Shown: in pieces, positions 26,063-39,075 of the stretch
Position numbering within the stretch: the first letter of the stretch is position 1
Layout of the letters: each line of letters starts with the position of its first letter
Assembly (NCBI RefSeq): GCF_905475345.1
Contig: NC_066590.1
Span: 8,293,501-8,357,500 of the forward strand
Source: Vespula vulgaris
Lineage: Eukaryota; Arthropoda; Insecta; Hymenoptera; Vespidae
Direction of reading: 5' to 3'
Length of the DNA: 64,000 bases
Position numbers and translations under genes: made by a program
The notes under the pieces: generated by a model
Database searches by the model: none
The model's input: the letters and a program-made list of their open reading frames with translations, nothing else
What the model was told of the DNA's origin: nothing

Positions 26063-26087
26063 AACCAAAATTTTCAAAGTGTATTTG

Positions 26088-26092
<5 letters not shown>

Positions 26093-26136
<44 letters not shown>
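26093..26136. repeat. (AT)n microsatellite
   Basis: A pure AT run of about 44 bp lies just past the stop of the small plus-strand gene. Confidence 0.95.
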
Positions 26137-26140
<4 letters not shown>

Positions 26141-26423
26141 CGTTGCTTTATATAAAACATTTTATATACATACATGTTAAGAAATATATTATGTGTCTTA
26201 AAAAATACAAATTTAAAAAACACAAATTCTTTCAACGATTAAATAATTCATTCTCGCTTGCAATCGTTTTATTAAAAAACGATGTAACATTTTTACGTTT
26301 AAAATATTTAAAATCTAATTCTAAAAAATAGGAAGCTCCTTTTTTGAAGTTAAAATGCGGTAAATGTTAAATATCCTCGAATACGAAGAAGTCCGAAGTT
26401 TATTATTAAACCATATATTAAAA

Positions 26424-26447
26424 ACTTTTACATTTAGATGTAAAAGT
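26424..26447. repeat. 10-bp perfect hairpin near the transporter 3' end
   Basis: ACTTTTACAT and ATGTAAAAGT are perfect reverse complements around a 4-base loop. It lies about 185 bp past the transporter stop codon on the minus strand, so it could fall in that 3' UTR. It may be chance in AT-rich DNA. Confidence 0.6.
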
Positions 26448-26533
26448 AATATAGCATTGTAAGTGTAAAATTGGTCTAACCTATGATTAATCTCAATATT
26501 AGGTTGATATTATATATACATATACATATACAT

Positions 26534-26548
<15 letters not shown>

Positions 26549-26586
<38 letters not shown>
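26549..26586. repeat. (AT)n microsatellite
   Basis: An AT run flanked by (CATA)n-like motifs, about 45 bp past the transporter stop on the minus strand. Confidence 0.9.
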
Positions 26587-26597
<11 letters not shown>

Positions 26598-26630
26598 ATT
26601 TCAGTAGATTTTTGTAACTTAAGTGAGAAC

Positions 26631-29600
26631 TTAAAGTTTGCTTTCATCATCATAAATGGCAGTTGGATTTGTGGCTGCCCATTTCTCTTTGAATGGTAGC
26701 TCTTCTTTCTTTGGTCTGTCCTTCAAATTTTGTATTCCAGCATAATGTTCCTCAATTTCTCTTAGCGTTCTACCTTCCGTTTCTGGGAGTATATAATAAA
26801 GTACAATTCCACCAATGAAATTTATCAGAGCATAAAAAAATAATGTTCCCGATAGAGACATGCTGGCCTTCATATACAGAAAAGTCTTGTTTGCGATCGA
26901 CATGAAAATGTATCCGATTGATCCAGCTACACCGGTTGCGCTACTTCGTACCTAGAAATTAATACAAGTACAATTGAAATATATGTATATTGAAATAATA
27001 TCATTTGTATTTAATACTTAAAAAAAATTAAAGATCGAAGTAAAGATTAAAAGTTGTACGATGTTGAATGAGATTAAAATTTCGAATTAAACACGGATTA
27101 AAATTTTCATATCTTTCTTTCTACTTTCTTTAAGAAAAATACGATTGATATATTCTTTTATATATTTTATATATAAATGATGTTATTCAATATATATTTA
27201 TTAAAAAGAATATAAAGAATAAGAATATAAAGTCGATAATTCAATAATGTTCTAACTCTTAAAACTGTTGACATATTAATTCATGATAATTAATAATCTT
27301 CAATTAACGTTATCTTATACAGAAATATTTACAATTTGATAAAGCTCTGATAATAAGTTTAATAATTTCTACGAATACTTTATACGATGAAAACGAATGA
27401 ATTTAACTAGTTATGAATTTAATTTATAGTTAGATTTCTATTTTTCTACTTTGTATTAAGGAAGGTAGTATGATTCTGCCATCTATGTTTTCATTTTCGA
27501 AAAAGATTAGCTATTTAAATTAACATTGATTATTTGATTGTTATTTTTAAAAAACAATATTACGCGCTGTCAAAAAAGATTAGTCTTATTATTCGTGTTA
27601 ATATAATGACGATCATATATTATCGTATACCAACCTTAACAGGAAATACTTCACCCGCTAAAATCCAAGGTAGTAACCTGATACCAATGTGAGAGAGAAA
27701 AGCAGCAGCTATCATCAAGGTCATTGGTATCCAGGTATAATTTTCTCCGTGAATTATTTGATTATCATTGAGGTATCCATAAATAACCGCGAGAAGCAAA
27801 CTGGACCCTATTCCAGCTAAAGAGAAGAAAGTTAACAGACGTTTGCCGATAAAATGAATCGTTGATACACAGGTCACTGTGCCAACTAATTCAGCGATCC
27901 CAAGAAATACTGCAGCCGTATATTTGTCGATGGGTGCACTCATTTCTTCGAAAATAACAACAGCGAAAGTTTGAAGAATCGAAGTACCACCAAATGCACC
28001 AATGAAAAAGGCTATAGTCACCAATATGAAAGGTACATAACAGGTCTTTTTCTTGTAAAATTTCCAAAGTTTCTCTTTTTCTGAAGTTGTTTCTACCGGT
28101 TTCATCACAATATCGCAAAGTCCAATGAACTCCGTTTTTACGTGCGCTGGACTAACCCATCCTCGGAGCCAGCACAAGGCTCTTTCAGCTTCCTTCGTAC
28201 GACCCTTTGCTAAAGCATTAATTAGATTTTTAAAAATATAATGAATCGATATTGAATTTGACGAATGTATAATTAAATGAGAGGATTCTTTAGCAAAGAA
28301 AATTTTATATCGTAATATCGTACGATCAACGATATTAATAGCCACGTAATATCATCTGCGAATTTTATCTTTTCTATCTGGCAGATGTTTCTTTCTTTTA
28401 GCAAGAAAATCGATTAACGATGTATTTATGATAAGACTAAGTGTATATACATATGTATAAGGCTGCATCTAGCTTTAATAGATTCGAATAATTTAATAAT
28501 AGATAATATAAAAAGAATCCGGTTTTACCGGCTAGCCAGTGAGGACTTTCGGGAACCATAAGGAGAGCGATGAAACACACGAGTGGATATGTCAAATTGA
28601 TCATTGCCACCGTTCTCCAACTGGCTAAACTACCACCGAGCATTTGTGTGAAAACTCCTAAAATGACAGACATGGTGGATGTAGCTGATAACATTCCTCG
28701 TAAACGAGGCTGAGTAACCTCGGCAACATATGTCATCACTGGTGCTTCGATCAGTCCACCGGTGAATCCTGTTAATGCTAGAGCTATGAACAGCATGGTA
28801 GTATTGTAAGAGTAATGGAAAGTTAGCCAGGCCATTATAAACGGAATGTTTGCGATCATCATCGTTCGTTTTCTACCTAAATATTGGGATATCGGGCCGC
28901 TTACGAAACAACCTAATGGTACGAGAAACAAATTTAAACTACCTGTAATAAGAAAAAAAAAGAACATTAAACAACAAATAGAAACGCATGGTATACGAAG
29001 TTGTGATTAAAAGTGTTTAGATATGTAAAGTATAAAATAATGAAATATATAGTAGAAGTCAACAAGTAAATAATTTCAAATGAAAATAAAATGTACTATA
29101 AAATTATGACGAACTAGCTTTTTTGAAAATGAAATGATTATTAATTTGATATATTTATTTAATAGCTTACTGATCCATGTAATTTCTTCAGTGGTTGTAG
29201 GAATTTCGGAATTCTTGCTTTGTAATTCTGGTATTAGAATTGTCGAGAAGCCCAAAGTCGAACCAAACGTGATTAGGACTAGATTTTTTGCACCCACAGC
29301 ACAGCACTGCGGCAAGGCTTCCCGGTATTTTGAAATTGGCGCCAGATTAGTGCCAACATCGCCGTTTAGTTCCACCGGTGTCAATTTCTCGCCATTGCTG
29401 AAAATTTGTTCAAAGAAAATTGATCTAATTACTATTTTCTTTTTATCGATGAAAATATTTAATTATTACTATGAACCTTATATATATATATAAATTATAA
29501 AATACTTTTGTAGAGGGGGATCAAACGTGTCAATTTTGTCTTTGACTGTATATCACTTTTATGATCGAATAAACGAGAGTAAATGGTTATTAGACTCGTA

Positions 29601-32600
29601 ACATTAACTGATTCAGCTTACTTCTAGAATGAGCTGTAAACGCCATTCTTGAAAATAACCGGAAGTAATAAAGACATTTCAAAATCTCTATTGAAATCTT
29701 GTTTTATTTTTCAATGCTATTAAAATATGCTATTTAAAAGAACATCCTTGAAAATAAGAAAATCGTATCTCGGCACTTGTATAGAGTTTTACGAGGATGC
29801 TGGATTATATAAAATGCCGAGAATGTAGTATGTACATTGGGATTACATAAATGCGATCGTTGCACGTATTGAGGCCCTTTCACGGTAAATTATGTCAATG
29901 ACGAAACGATAGACATATATATCTACTCGTGGTGAGAATCACGAAAGGAGATTAACTACGAAACGAACGAAAGAAAGAAAATTTATTCTTAGAGTCATGA
30001 ATACCTGTGGGTTACCATTCTAATTTTTTTTAAACAAACTGTGTCGTTGCACATAATTGGTCCAGGCCATTCACTTGTCCTGGATCAAATCCATTCTATC
30101 ATGATCCAGTTGAATATAGGCGAGTCATTTACGTAACTTGCCGTTTCCGTTACGGAATAATGTACGCCCGTGAAAAAATTATTATGTAATTACAAATGAC
30201 AAATGATTGAAAAGAATTTTTATAAAACATTTCTTGGACAATGAGAATTTGATATCATTAATTTTGTGGAAAAAAATTGTGATTTGTACAGTTTTCGTTT
30301 TGTAACACAAAAAATTTCTTATATCATTAAAAATAATAGAAATATTTCAAAGTTAATTGGAACATTCTGTATATGTACATATATACAAGTGTAATATATT
30401 ATATTATATATATGTCATCTTCGCAGAAACTTTTCTATAATGTCTTCTTTCGTTATATTCATTATGTTATTAGTTATAAATATATAATAATATAATTATA
30501 AATGTTGATTTTTTTCCTTAGAATATTTAATCATATTTCAAGTTGATTTATCCTGGCGGTTATATTTCAAAGAAATACCAATAAACGAATAGAATGAATT
30601 ACATGTTTAATTGAAATAATCTTGATTTGAAAACTATCGATAAATGAAAGATAAATAAGTTTGAAATTACATTTTTTCAAATAAAATTAAGCAATAATAT
30701 TTTGGTTCTAAGAAATATGGGAATTGAAGAAAATATTTTAAATATAAATTACATAAAAGTAATATTAATGTACGTAATTACGACCGAAAGAAAAATTAAA
30801 AAAGAAAAAAAGATTAATTTAAGTGCCTATAAATTATACTCTGATATTGATTAGAATATCTAACACATTTACAATCAATTTACATGTATATTCTAATTCT
30901 TGCTTTAAATTATCAGAAATTAACGTTGCTGCTTAAAAAATATAAATATTTATGAGAAAGGAATTTATCAAACCATTTTTCCTTTCCAAGAATCTTTCTT
31001 TTATATCTTCGATTGTTGATGTATAGTTTGTTCACTTTTTAAAGAACTTTTAATAAGTTATGCTGATCATGTAATAGTATAATTGTAAATTTTGTATTAC
31101 CTAGGAGCCTCGTATGTTAGAAAAAATAGAAAGACATTATTGCTATATGTTGAGGCTTTTCTCGCTGCATCCATAATCATTATGGTCAGTAACCTGATCG
31201 TAAACAAGTTTTCTATTGCACTTCCTCATTAATATTACGTAGTTAATTAAATACTTATTTATTCATCGATGAAATGGATAACTTTATCATAGAACTTGAA
31301 AAAAAAAGATAAGAAAAATTATCAGAATATATTAAATATTCGATTTTTAGAGATTTTACAGATTACACTTATATAACTGTTATGTTATTATTAGAATTAA
31401 TATATTTTCATCAGATATATTTTTTTATTCAAGTAAATTAAATTTTATCCTAAATTTTATTTCGGATACGTCGATTCTAATTTTATCTCTTATTTTCTTT
31501 TTTATTTAGTTTTTTATTTAGTTTTTCAATAAAAAATAACAACAATAAAGTTTAAAAAAACTATAACAAACGAAAAAGAAACAATGTTACTTCGATTGTA
31601 ATTAATTGCTTATCAATTATACTTATCAAACAACATCTGAAACAAATTTTACGTCTTTATGGCCATTTATTAATACAAGTTATTTATTGTTTCTAAATAA
31701 ACAATTATAGTACATATTATGAAATGGGAACGACATATTTTTAAAATCATAAAATATATTTAATAGAGCAAACTAAATAAAAAATATATAAAACTTATAA
31801 TACGTATGAATTACACAACATTATGAATTAAACATAAGGAGATTTAATAAGATAAGAACGACCATTATTTATTTAAAACTTATAGTAGTTATCATAGTTT
31901 AATTTTTGATAGTAATAGGCTAAGATGTAAATTTATAGATTTGTACTTATTTATCTAGTTACATAAATATACCTGAGATATCATTTTCATATGTGAAGAT
32001 TTGAAACTAATAAAATGAAGATAAATTAATCTATCACGTGACTATAACGTTTCATTCTTTTATCGAAAAAATAAACTGTAGTAATCTTACGTAACGTTTT
32101 CTAATTCAAATAGCATTAAAGATAATAAATATTATACAATTTAAAGTCGATTTAAAATTTCTAAGATAAAGTAACGAATAATTATAAAAATCTTTTTAAG
32201 AAATTTAAAAATTTGCCATACATCTGTAGTTATTTTAAAAGTCATTAAAAAAGTTTTTTTTAATCGATAAATTTAAACCAAAGCGAAGAAACCAAAACCA
32301 AACGAAGAAACAAAAATAAAAAAAATTAAAAAGAAAAACATTTCTTTCTTTAAACAAAAATTGGTTTGTTCATATACTCATCAAATTTATTATAAAAATA
32401 AAAAGATTTCTTATCCGCTTTCACGATTTTGCATATATACAATATTTTGTGTTAATTATCTGTAAATACTTGGAAAATAATATATATTAGAAAGATAATA
32501 AAAAATTTTCTAAGATGTGAAAAAAAGACAAAATATACAAATTGTATGTAATATAGGCACGTGCTTTGTATTGGTAAATCAACGACGGAAATTACATTGA

Positions 32601-33797
32601 CATGTATTTAAAGTATATTTTTCGAAAAAAATGCATACTTTTTTTTCAAAGGAACTAAGTACCTTATCAATATGATTAAACTTGTAAAAACATTGAGCAT
32701 TACTGTTCATTAAATTCATAAATATTTCTGATGTAAATGAAATTATTATTGATTAAATACAGACAAAAATTTTGATTAATTTATTTTATTCGTAATAAAT
32801 ACAAACAACTTTAATTTTATTTATTACTTAATTATCAATTACTCAAATTTATTATGTAATTAATTATTACTTCTTCTTTCCTTTTATTTGTGAAAAATGT
32901 TTTATTCCGCGTATGATAATTAATATTTTTTTTTGCTGTTGTCTTCCAATATGTTCAAATATAATACGAGGTCAAAAGCGCAATAACATTTAGACAAAAT
33001 GTTAATACATCGTTATCTATAAGTAAAACGTAAATAATCTTTTATATATGAAATATAATAGCAAGACTTCTTTTTTCTTTTTCTTAAACAATTGTTATAA
33101 AATACATAGCTATTAAATACAATATATTATATAAATGATGCTCAAATAAATATATTCGTTTTTTGTATTGTTTTAATATAATGTTTCTATTCAATAAGTT
33201 AATCATCTTTTTAATTTCATAAAAAAAAGGACAGTCACCATAGGTAAAATGTTCATAGTACTTTGCTTTACTTTTTTAACAGAAAGTAGAACGTACGTGT
33301 ATATAACTTTTACTTTAATTTAATGGTGTTCGATTATCATAAAATTAATGAACTAATGAAAAACTTTATATATTTTTTTATACGATACGTTCTTTAACTT
33401 AATAGTGAAAATTGAGAAATACAGAATTCTTTGAGAAATAAATTTACCAAAGGATTATTTTGTAGAAGAATGTTACGATCTATTTCTTATTTTCATTATA
33501 TACAGTACTCTTTTTTAATATACAAACAAGATCATCGAAAAAAATATCATCAATTGATTTTATTATTGCTGCCTGATTAATTAATTATCGATACAACATT
33601 AAAATAATATTAAAATAATATTAAGTAATAAATATGTTACATCGTATCGGTAACATTGGATGGAATATCGGTAAAAATTGGATGGAAACAGGCTATCAAA
33701 ATCGAATAAATATAATTATTTAATAAAACGGTATATGATCTTATACGAACCTGAGTATATTCTCGATGGTGTTTTCCACGTTCTTTATTTGTGTCAT
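26631..33797 (-). CDS. MFS sugar transporter, facilitated trehalose transporter Tret1-like
   Basis: Five exons (33797..33751, 29397..29171, 28942..28529, 28209..27635, 26951..26631) join in frame to 527 residues. This is the usual size for the 12-helix sugar-porter family. Markers in order are TM1 (LVLITFGSTLGF), the LGRKR loop between TM2 and TM3 at about 113-117, PESPHWLA at about 222-229 before the central loop, AGEVFPVKVRSSATG around the last intron, and PETEGRTL at about 477 after TM12. It should carry a sugar, probably trehalose or glucose, across the plasma membrane by facilitated diffusion. Substrate cannot be told from sequence. The cytosolic N-terminus comes from a 47-nt first exon across a 4.35-kb intron. 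Its donor is GTTCGT, weaker than usual, and exon 4 uses GTTGGT. The first exon is the least certain part. Confidence 0.9.
26952..27634 (-). other. Transporter intron 4
   Basis: An AT-rich intron of 683 bp with an acceptor AATTTCTAG next to 26951 and a GTTGGT donor. Nothing else is seen in it. Confidence 0.8.
29398..33750 (-). other. Transporter intron 1 (4.35 kb)
   Basis: Very AT-rich with homopolymer runs. I found no open frame with coding character, RNA gene or clear transposon. It may hide an alternative first exon for the transporter, since such families often use several, but none could be supported. Confidence 0.65.
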
Positions 33798-34370
33798 CTT
33801 CTTGATAGTTGTCAACGAACAAACTTCAGTTTTATGACAGAATCATAGGAGACACAAATCTCAAATTTTATCGAAATTATTTTTAAAAAAATGATGATTT
33901 AATGATCGATACCGAACGAATCATAACGAAACTATCAAAGTTTATATAGCATATATTTAATAACAAGCAAGGAAAACTTATATAAGTCGAAAAGAACAAA
34001 AACGATAAACTTTCTAATTTTCACTACGTCTTTGTTCTCTTTTAATAACGTTTGTTTGATGACATTTCAAGAATCCGAGAAGATTCATTCTTTTGTTTTT
34101 CTTTTTCAGTAAACTTTGTAAACCACGTAATCGTTCTCCAAACACATATTATACACATATATACAAATATGTATGTACACAATTCGACCTTCCTATGATT
34201 GTGTATACTTTTCTGTCTATAAGTTCGAGAACACGTCTGTCCTTTCTCTCTTCTTCTTCCTTCTCTTCGAGTATCAAGTCGTTATCAAAAACGGTTGTGA
34301 AAGGTGATCAATTTCTTTCTTTTTCATTTATATGATAGATAGAAAATGATAGAAATAATAAATAAAAAAC

Positions 34371-34384
34371 ATAGAGAGAGAGGA

Positions 34385-34443
<59 letters not shown>
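34371..34443. repeat. (AG)n microsatellite
   Basis: A nearly pure AG run, interrupted at about 34382-34387 and 34434, upstream of the transporter first exon. Confidence 0.95.
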
Positions 34444-34447
<4 letters not shown>

Positions 34448-34915
34448 AGGAGAAAAAGAGAGAAGAAAATAGAATAAAAGAAAAGAAAGAAACAACGAAC
34501 TTTACCGAGCTCGCTCTGGAGACGACTGAATGCGACGTGATGTGTGCTACCGGTAAGATGTACTTTCGATTTCTACTCCCTCTTCCTCTACATCAAGAGA
34601 AAATTATTCTCTGTGAGCGCGCGTCCTTTTACTTCCGTACGTCTTTCCATCAATGACGAATACGTCTTTTTCCTAGTCATTTAATTTTATCATTATCGAT
34701 ATGAAAACTAATTTCTTATTAGTTAGATGAATACAATCAACAATCATGAAATACAAAAAAATTATGGAAATAAAAATAATTTCGTTTGATAAAACTGGAA
34801 TATTACAGAATTAAAAATAATAATGATAATGATAATTATAGAAATAGAAAAAAGAAATTGCTGAGACTTTGAAGATAATTTGCTGTTGATATGCAAGATT
34901 AGATTGATAATAATG

Positions 34916-34918
<3 letters not shown>

Positions 34919-34959
<41 letters not shown>
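34919..34959. repeat. (AT)n microsatellite
   Basis: A pure AT run of about 40 bp. Tyr/Ile-repeat open frames across it are artefacts. Confidence 0.95.
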
Positions 34960-34966
<7 letters not shown>

Positions 34967-35393
34967 TACTATATAGTGATATATGTACATATTTGTATAT
35001 ATAGTTGTCAATTATATTATATATTATATTACTATCAATTATATATATAATTAAAACAGAGAACAATTATATTATAACTGTATTGTGCGTGTATACGTGT
35101 GTATGTAATTATATACATAATTGCTTTTCTTTATTTTATGTTGGAATAGAAAAAAAGATCTCTATGTATAAGATTTCCGTGAGTGGATCTTTTTACTAAA
35201 GGAAAAAAAATTAGCGTTATGTAAGAATTGTTTTGTAAAGAAAATATGCTCTAAACGAAGGCTTCATTATTTATACTTCACATTCGAATTCAAATTTATT
35301 TCTTCCAATGTAAAGATATAGAAAAAAGATGAATCATTTTTATATAATTCATATTATTTTACGATAATTTTATATATTATTCATGCTCACTTT

Positions 35394-35397
<4 letters not shown>

Positions 35398-35445
<48 letters not shown>
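35398..35445. repeat. (AT)n microsatellite
   Basis: A pure AT run of about 47 bp in intergenic DNA. Confidence 0.95.
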
Positions 35446-35448
<3 letters not shown>

Positions 35449-36238
35449 AAAACTTATCAGTAAAAGAAAAAAAATAATACGTAGAAGCATTATTCCTTTT
35501 TACGTATATCGTAAAGTAAATAATAAACATTTATCATTATGTCTATAATTCTAAGTTTTCTTCGATAATTTGTGCTACGATAAATGTATTTTTTGTATTA
35601 GGCAGGAAAACCAAATATACATACATGCGTACAGATATATCAAAATAAGAAAGTTCAATTGAAACGAACAATCAATCAATCACGAAAACTATATTACAAT
35701 ACGTCTTGTTTATTATTATTATACGTAGACGGAGATACGATCTTGAGCTGTTAAATATAAATTAAAATCCCGCACAATAGACGTCATTTCTTCTTGAAAG
35801 AATATCAAAGGATTAACTCAACGTAAAGACAGATACACAATGTCTGAGTACGGACTTATAACGTGCATATTTTCTTGGTCATTAATCTTTCTCCATTTCT
35901 TGCATTAATTATTTACGAGAACGCTTAAAAAAAAAAGAAAAAGAAAAAAATCGAAGCAAAAAAGAAATGTTCTAGTATCATGTGAAAGAAAAGCACTATT
36001 GATTCGTTCTAATCGATAGCTAACTATTAAAGACATTGAACTTGATCGGTCAGATATTAATTACATTTCTACATTTTCTTATTACATTTCTTCGTTCTTA
36101 TTTACCAATAAAGATAATACATAATGAAATAATTGTTAGCGCGATAATTTTGTGATAATGAAATCTTTATATTTACATAAGATAAATTAGAAAAGAACAA
36201 AGCTTATTATAATAGTTCTTATCTCATTCTACTTACAG

Positions 36239-37359
36239 ATTTCCGGATTAAAAGTGCCAGAAGCAGATGGACCTGTCGTTGGACGTAAAGCGCTTATGAT
36301 GTTAGATTATATATCACAATTTTCGTACTTGGCTGACAGCTTTTTAAATTTCGCGAATGGAAGGGACAAGTACGTGCCGGGTTGCGTCTATTACAAAATG
36401 AAAATTTTTTTTGATTTATTTTTTTTTGAATTTTATTTTTATTAAGAACGATAGTTAATTATGCGTTAGATTATGCGTTAAATTAATTTAATAATAAATA
36501 CAAAAATCACGCGTGATCGTTAGCCAGCCAACGGTGTCGTTAGAAGCATTTTCTTTTCTTTTTCTTCCTTTTCATTGTTATTTTTCTTTTATTTTATTTG
36601 TTTCATTTTTTTTTCTTTTTTCTTTTATTTTTCCTTTTCCTTTCGTTCGTCATTTCCTATCACATGTCGAGACGCATCGTTTATTTTAAACAACGTACGT
36701 ACAACTTTGGTTAAGAAAAATATATAATTCTAGCTAAGCAAACGATGATTTCGTTTAGTGGGTCTCACTATTCGCTCTCTCAAATAGGATATCAGAAAAT
36801 AAAAGATTTTTCCTAAGTATGTATAAACTGTCACGATATATAGTACATACATTCAGTCTAGAGGCGATTATCATTGTTACATAGTTGACCTATTGATAAT
36901 ATTCCTTTTTTTTATATCATCCATAAAAGACGCACGTACTTCTCTCTCTCTCTCTCTCTCTCACACTCTCTCTCTTCCTCTCTCTTAACATATCGTTCAT
37001 TCGTTTTTTCATCTATCATTCTCGATACTGCAGTAACATTCATCAAGGTATAATATGTAAAATATAATATTGCAGAGATGAAACTCAATGTACTCTATAT
37101 GCGATCCCTTCGTACAACCGATCTTTTCTGTCGACTTTCTTTAGTTTATTTAAATATTAATAAATCGATACAGTGTCATTTTATTGTTGTTAAAAAATTA
37201 AATCATAACAATGAAATTCATAGTTTATGTTATTTCGCCATAAAATATGAATTTTCATGTAATCTAGTTCGACGATTAGAAAAATATAGATCCTTATAGT
37301 CTAAGTAGGACCTGACTCATTTGTTTTTTTCTTTCAGCGAGGATGACCGTAATATTTAG
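36239..37359 (+). CDS. Unrecognised gene, 3' coding exons (predicted, 5' end unknown)
   Basis: Exon 36239..36369 follows CTACTTACAG and ends at a strong GTACGT donor. Exon 37338..37359 follows TTTCTTTCAG and ends at TAG. The phases match, so the pair encodes 50 residues in frame: VPEADGPVVGRKAL, then YISQFSYLADSFLNFANGRD, then a short acidic tail DNEDDRNI. The amino-acid mix is far less AT-driven than random frames nearby, which suggests real coding sequence. Upstream exons must supply the start unless translation begins at the internal Met-Met in the first of the two exons. The GRK and GR sites resemble amidation or dibasic processing sites of a secreted peptide precursor, but that is only an analogy. 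I recognise no family. It is divergent from the transporter and convergent with SCAP. Confidence 0.4.
36940..36986. repeat. (CT)n microsatellite
   Basis: An interrupted CT run inside the intron of the unrecognised plus-strand exon pair. Confidence 0.9.
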
Positions 37360-37629
37360 TTTGTTGGAACCCATTCGAATGATTTGAATAGAACGCTATA
37401 GCAATCTCGACTGATTTATAATCGATTTCAAAAAATTTCTCTTCGATTGGATCTTACTTTAACTACGTAGTACGTATCACTAGTGTGTGCATATTTTTAT
37501 ATATGTATTCTATTTTAATATATAATAATTAAAATGTCTTTTCTTTTTTTCTCTTTTTTTTTTTCGATAGAACAATATCTACGTACTACGTAACAAAAGA
37601 TTGAGATCAACTCTTTTTCGTCACATTAT

Positions 37630-37630
<1 letters not shown>

Positions 37631-37690
<60 letters not shown>
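37631..37690. repeat. Compound (CT)n(AT)n microsatellite
   Basis: About 16 bp of CT repeats run directly into about 44 bp of AT repeats. Confidence 0.95.
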
Positions 37691-37694
<4 letters not shown>

Positions 37695-38423
37695 TGTAGT
37701 AAATACAGTAGTATATACGAATGAAAATTACAATGATAGATGCGAAGGCACTTGTATAAGTAAAAATGAAACATTGTGCATAATGAAATTCGATTTCATC
37801 GACAAAAATGAGAAAAATCTTAATGTCATGAGTGACTTTTCAATAATTTACGTTGTAAAAAATGTAATGTGTAGATAGTCCTCGTGCTAAGGTATGAACG
37901 AAAGTAAATACATTTTCGAATTTGAACAATTATGAGATTTCTTTTAGAATAAAAAAATAATAACTTCGTTAATCGCGTTATGTAGTATTATTTAATAGAC
38001 GTCCACAAGAGTGTGCAATGAGAGATCCAAATTATTTTAGGAGGACTGTCTATACATCAATTCGATTTTTTTATCTTACATATATTTATCTGGATGATAT
38101 ATAAATTATAAGTGTATATATATATGCATAAATAATATTACGTTTTTATCGACTTTCAACGAGTAACATAAACTTCGTTAATTGCTTTCGCAAGCTTTTT
38201 GCAAACTTATCAACGTTTAACAAGCAACGATAATATTAGTTTACTTCCTTATTCTTCCATATCATGTCATCAACGTATTTGATGCAAAAACTTTAAATTT
38301 GCATTTTGAACATAAGATACTGACTCATTAGAGAGCCAATAATTTTCGACAGATGCAATGTTTAATATCACAAGTATTAATAACAACGATAGTTTAAAAT
38401 ATTACGACTTTATAAAAATAATG

Positions 38424-38427
<4 letters not shown>

Positions 38428-38467
<40 letters not shown>
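38428..38467. repeat. (AT)n microsatellite
   Basis: A pure AT run, followed by an ACACACATATATACATATA tail. Confidence 0.95.
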
Positions 38468-38477
<10 letters not shown>

Positions 38478-39075
38478 TACATATAAATATAGTACGTTAA
38501 TATAAATAGTACATAGATTCATGTACTTCATTAAAAATGACAATAATGTATTACTCCACGAAATAAAATAAGTATTTATCTAAATAGTTTTTTTTAAAAA
38601 ACAAATCTTACTTAAAACATTTCTTTCAAAATAAATAGATGGAAGAATATCAGAAGTAGTTAAATATCCAAAGAATTCGTGGAGTTCCAACAATCTTTAA
38701 TTCGTTAATCATGTAATGAGCAGTTTCTTTTTTTATAAAAATCAATAATAGATTTTACTATTTTCATACTTGAATCTTTGAATAGTTACGATAATTTAAA
38801 AAATAATAATAAATTACTATTGTCATATCATAAAATAATTCGAACAAAATATCCTACCATGGACAATTTAATCGAAAGATTTTTAAAATAATAAATGTAG
38901 CCTTAGCTTAATCGAAGGTTTAAAATACATCGAGTGTAAAAAAATCTTTATCCCTGTAAAATCGCTGTAGATTGTAGTAAGCTTACGCAAAGCATGTTTT
39001 TACTCGAGTATCGTATAATATTTATAATCGAAGGTAAACGTAAAACAAAGCTATGTACATGTGCATACACAAAAC

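Larger units (their letters stand above)
33798..36238. other. Intergenic region upstream of the sugar transporter
   Basis: It contains the transporter's promoter side and an AG microsatellite at 34371-34443. A GC-richer patch at 34497-34560 ends in a plus-strand GTAAGA donor-like site and may be an untranslated exon. Two AT tracts follow (34919-34959, 35398-35445). No coding exon was recognised. Confidence 0.5.
37360..39075. other. Intergenic region between convergent genes
   Basis: It should include the 3' UTR of the unrecognised plus-strand gene and that of SCAP. It contains compound CT/AT and AT microsatellites (37631-37690, 38428-38467). No coding exon was recognised. Confidence 0.55.
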
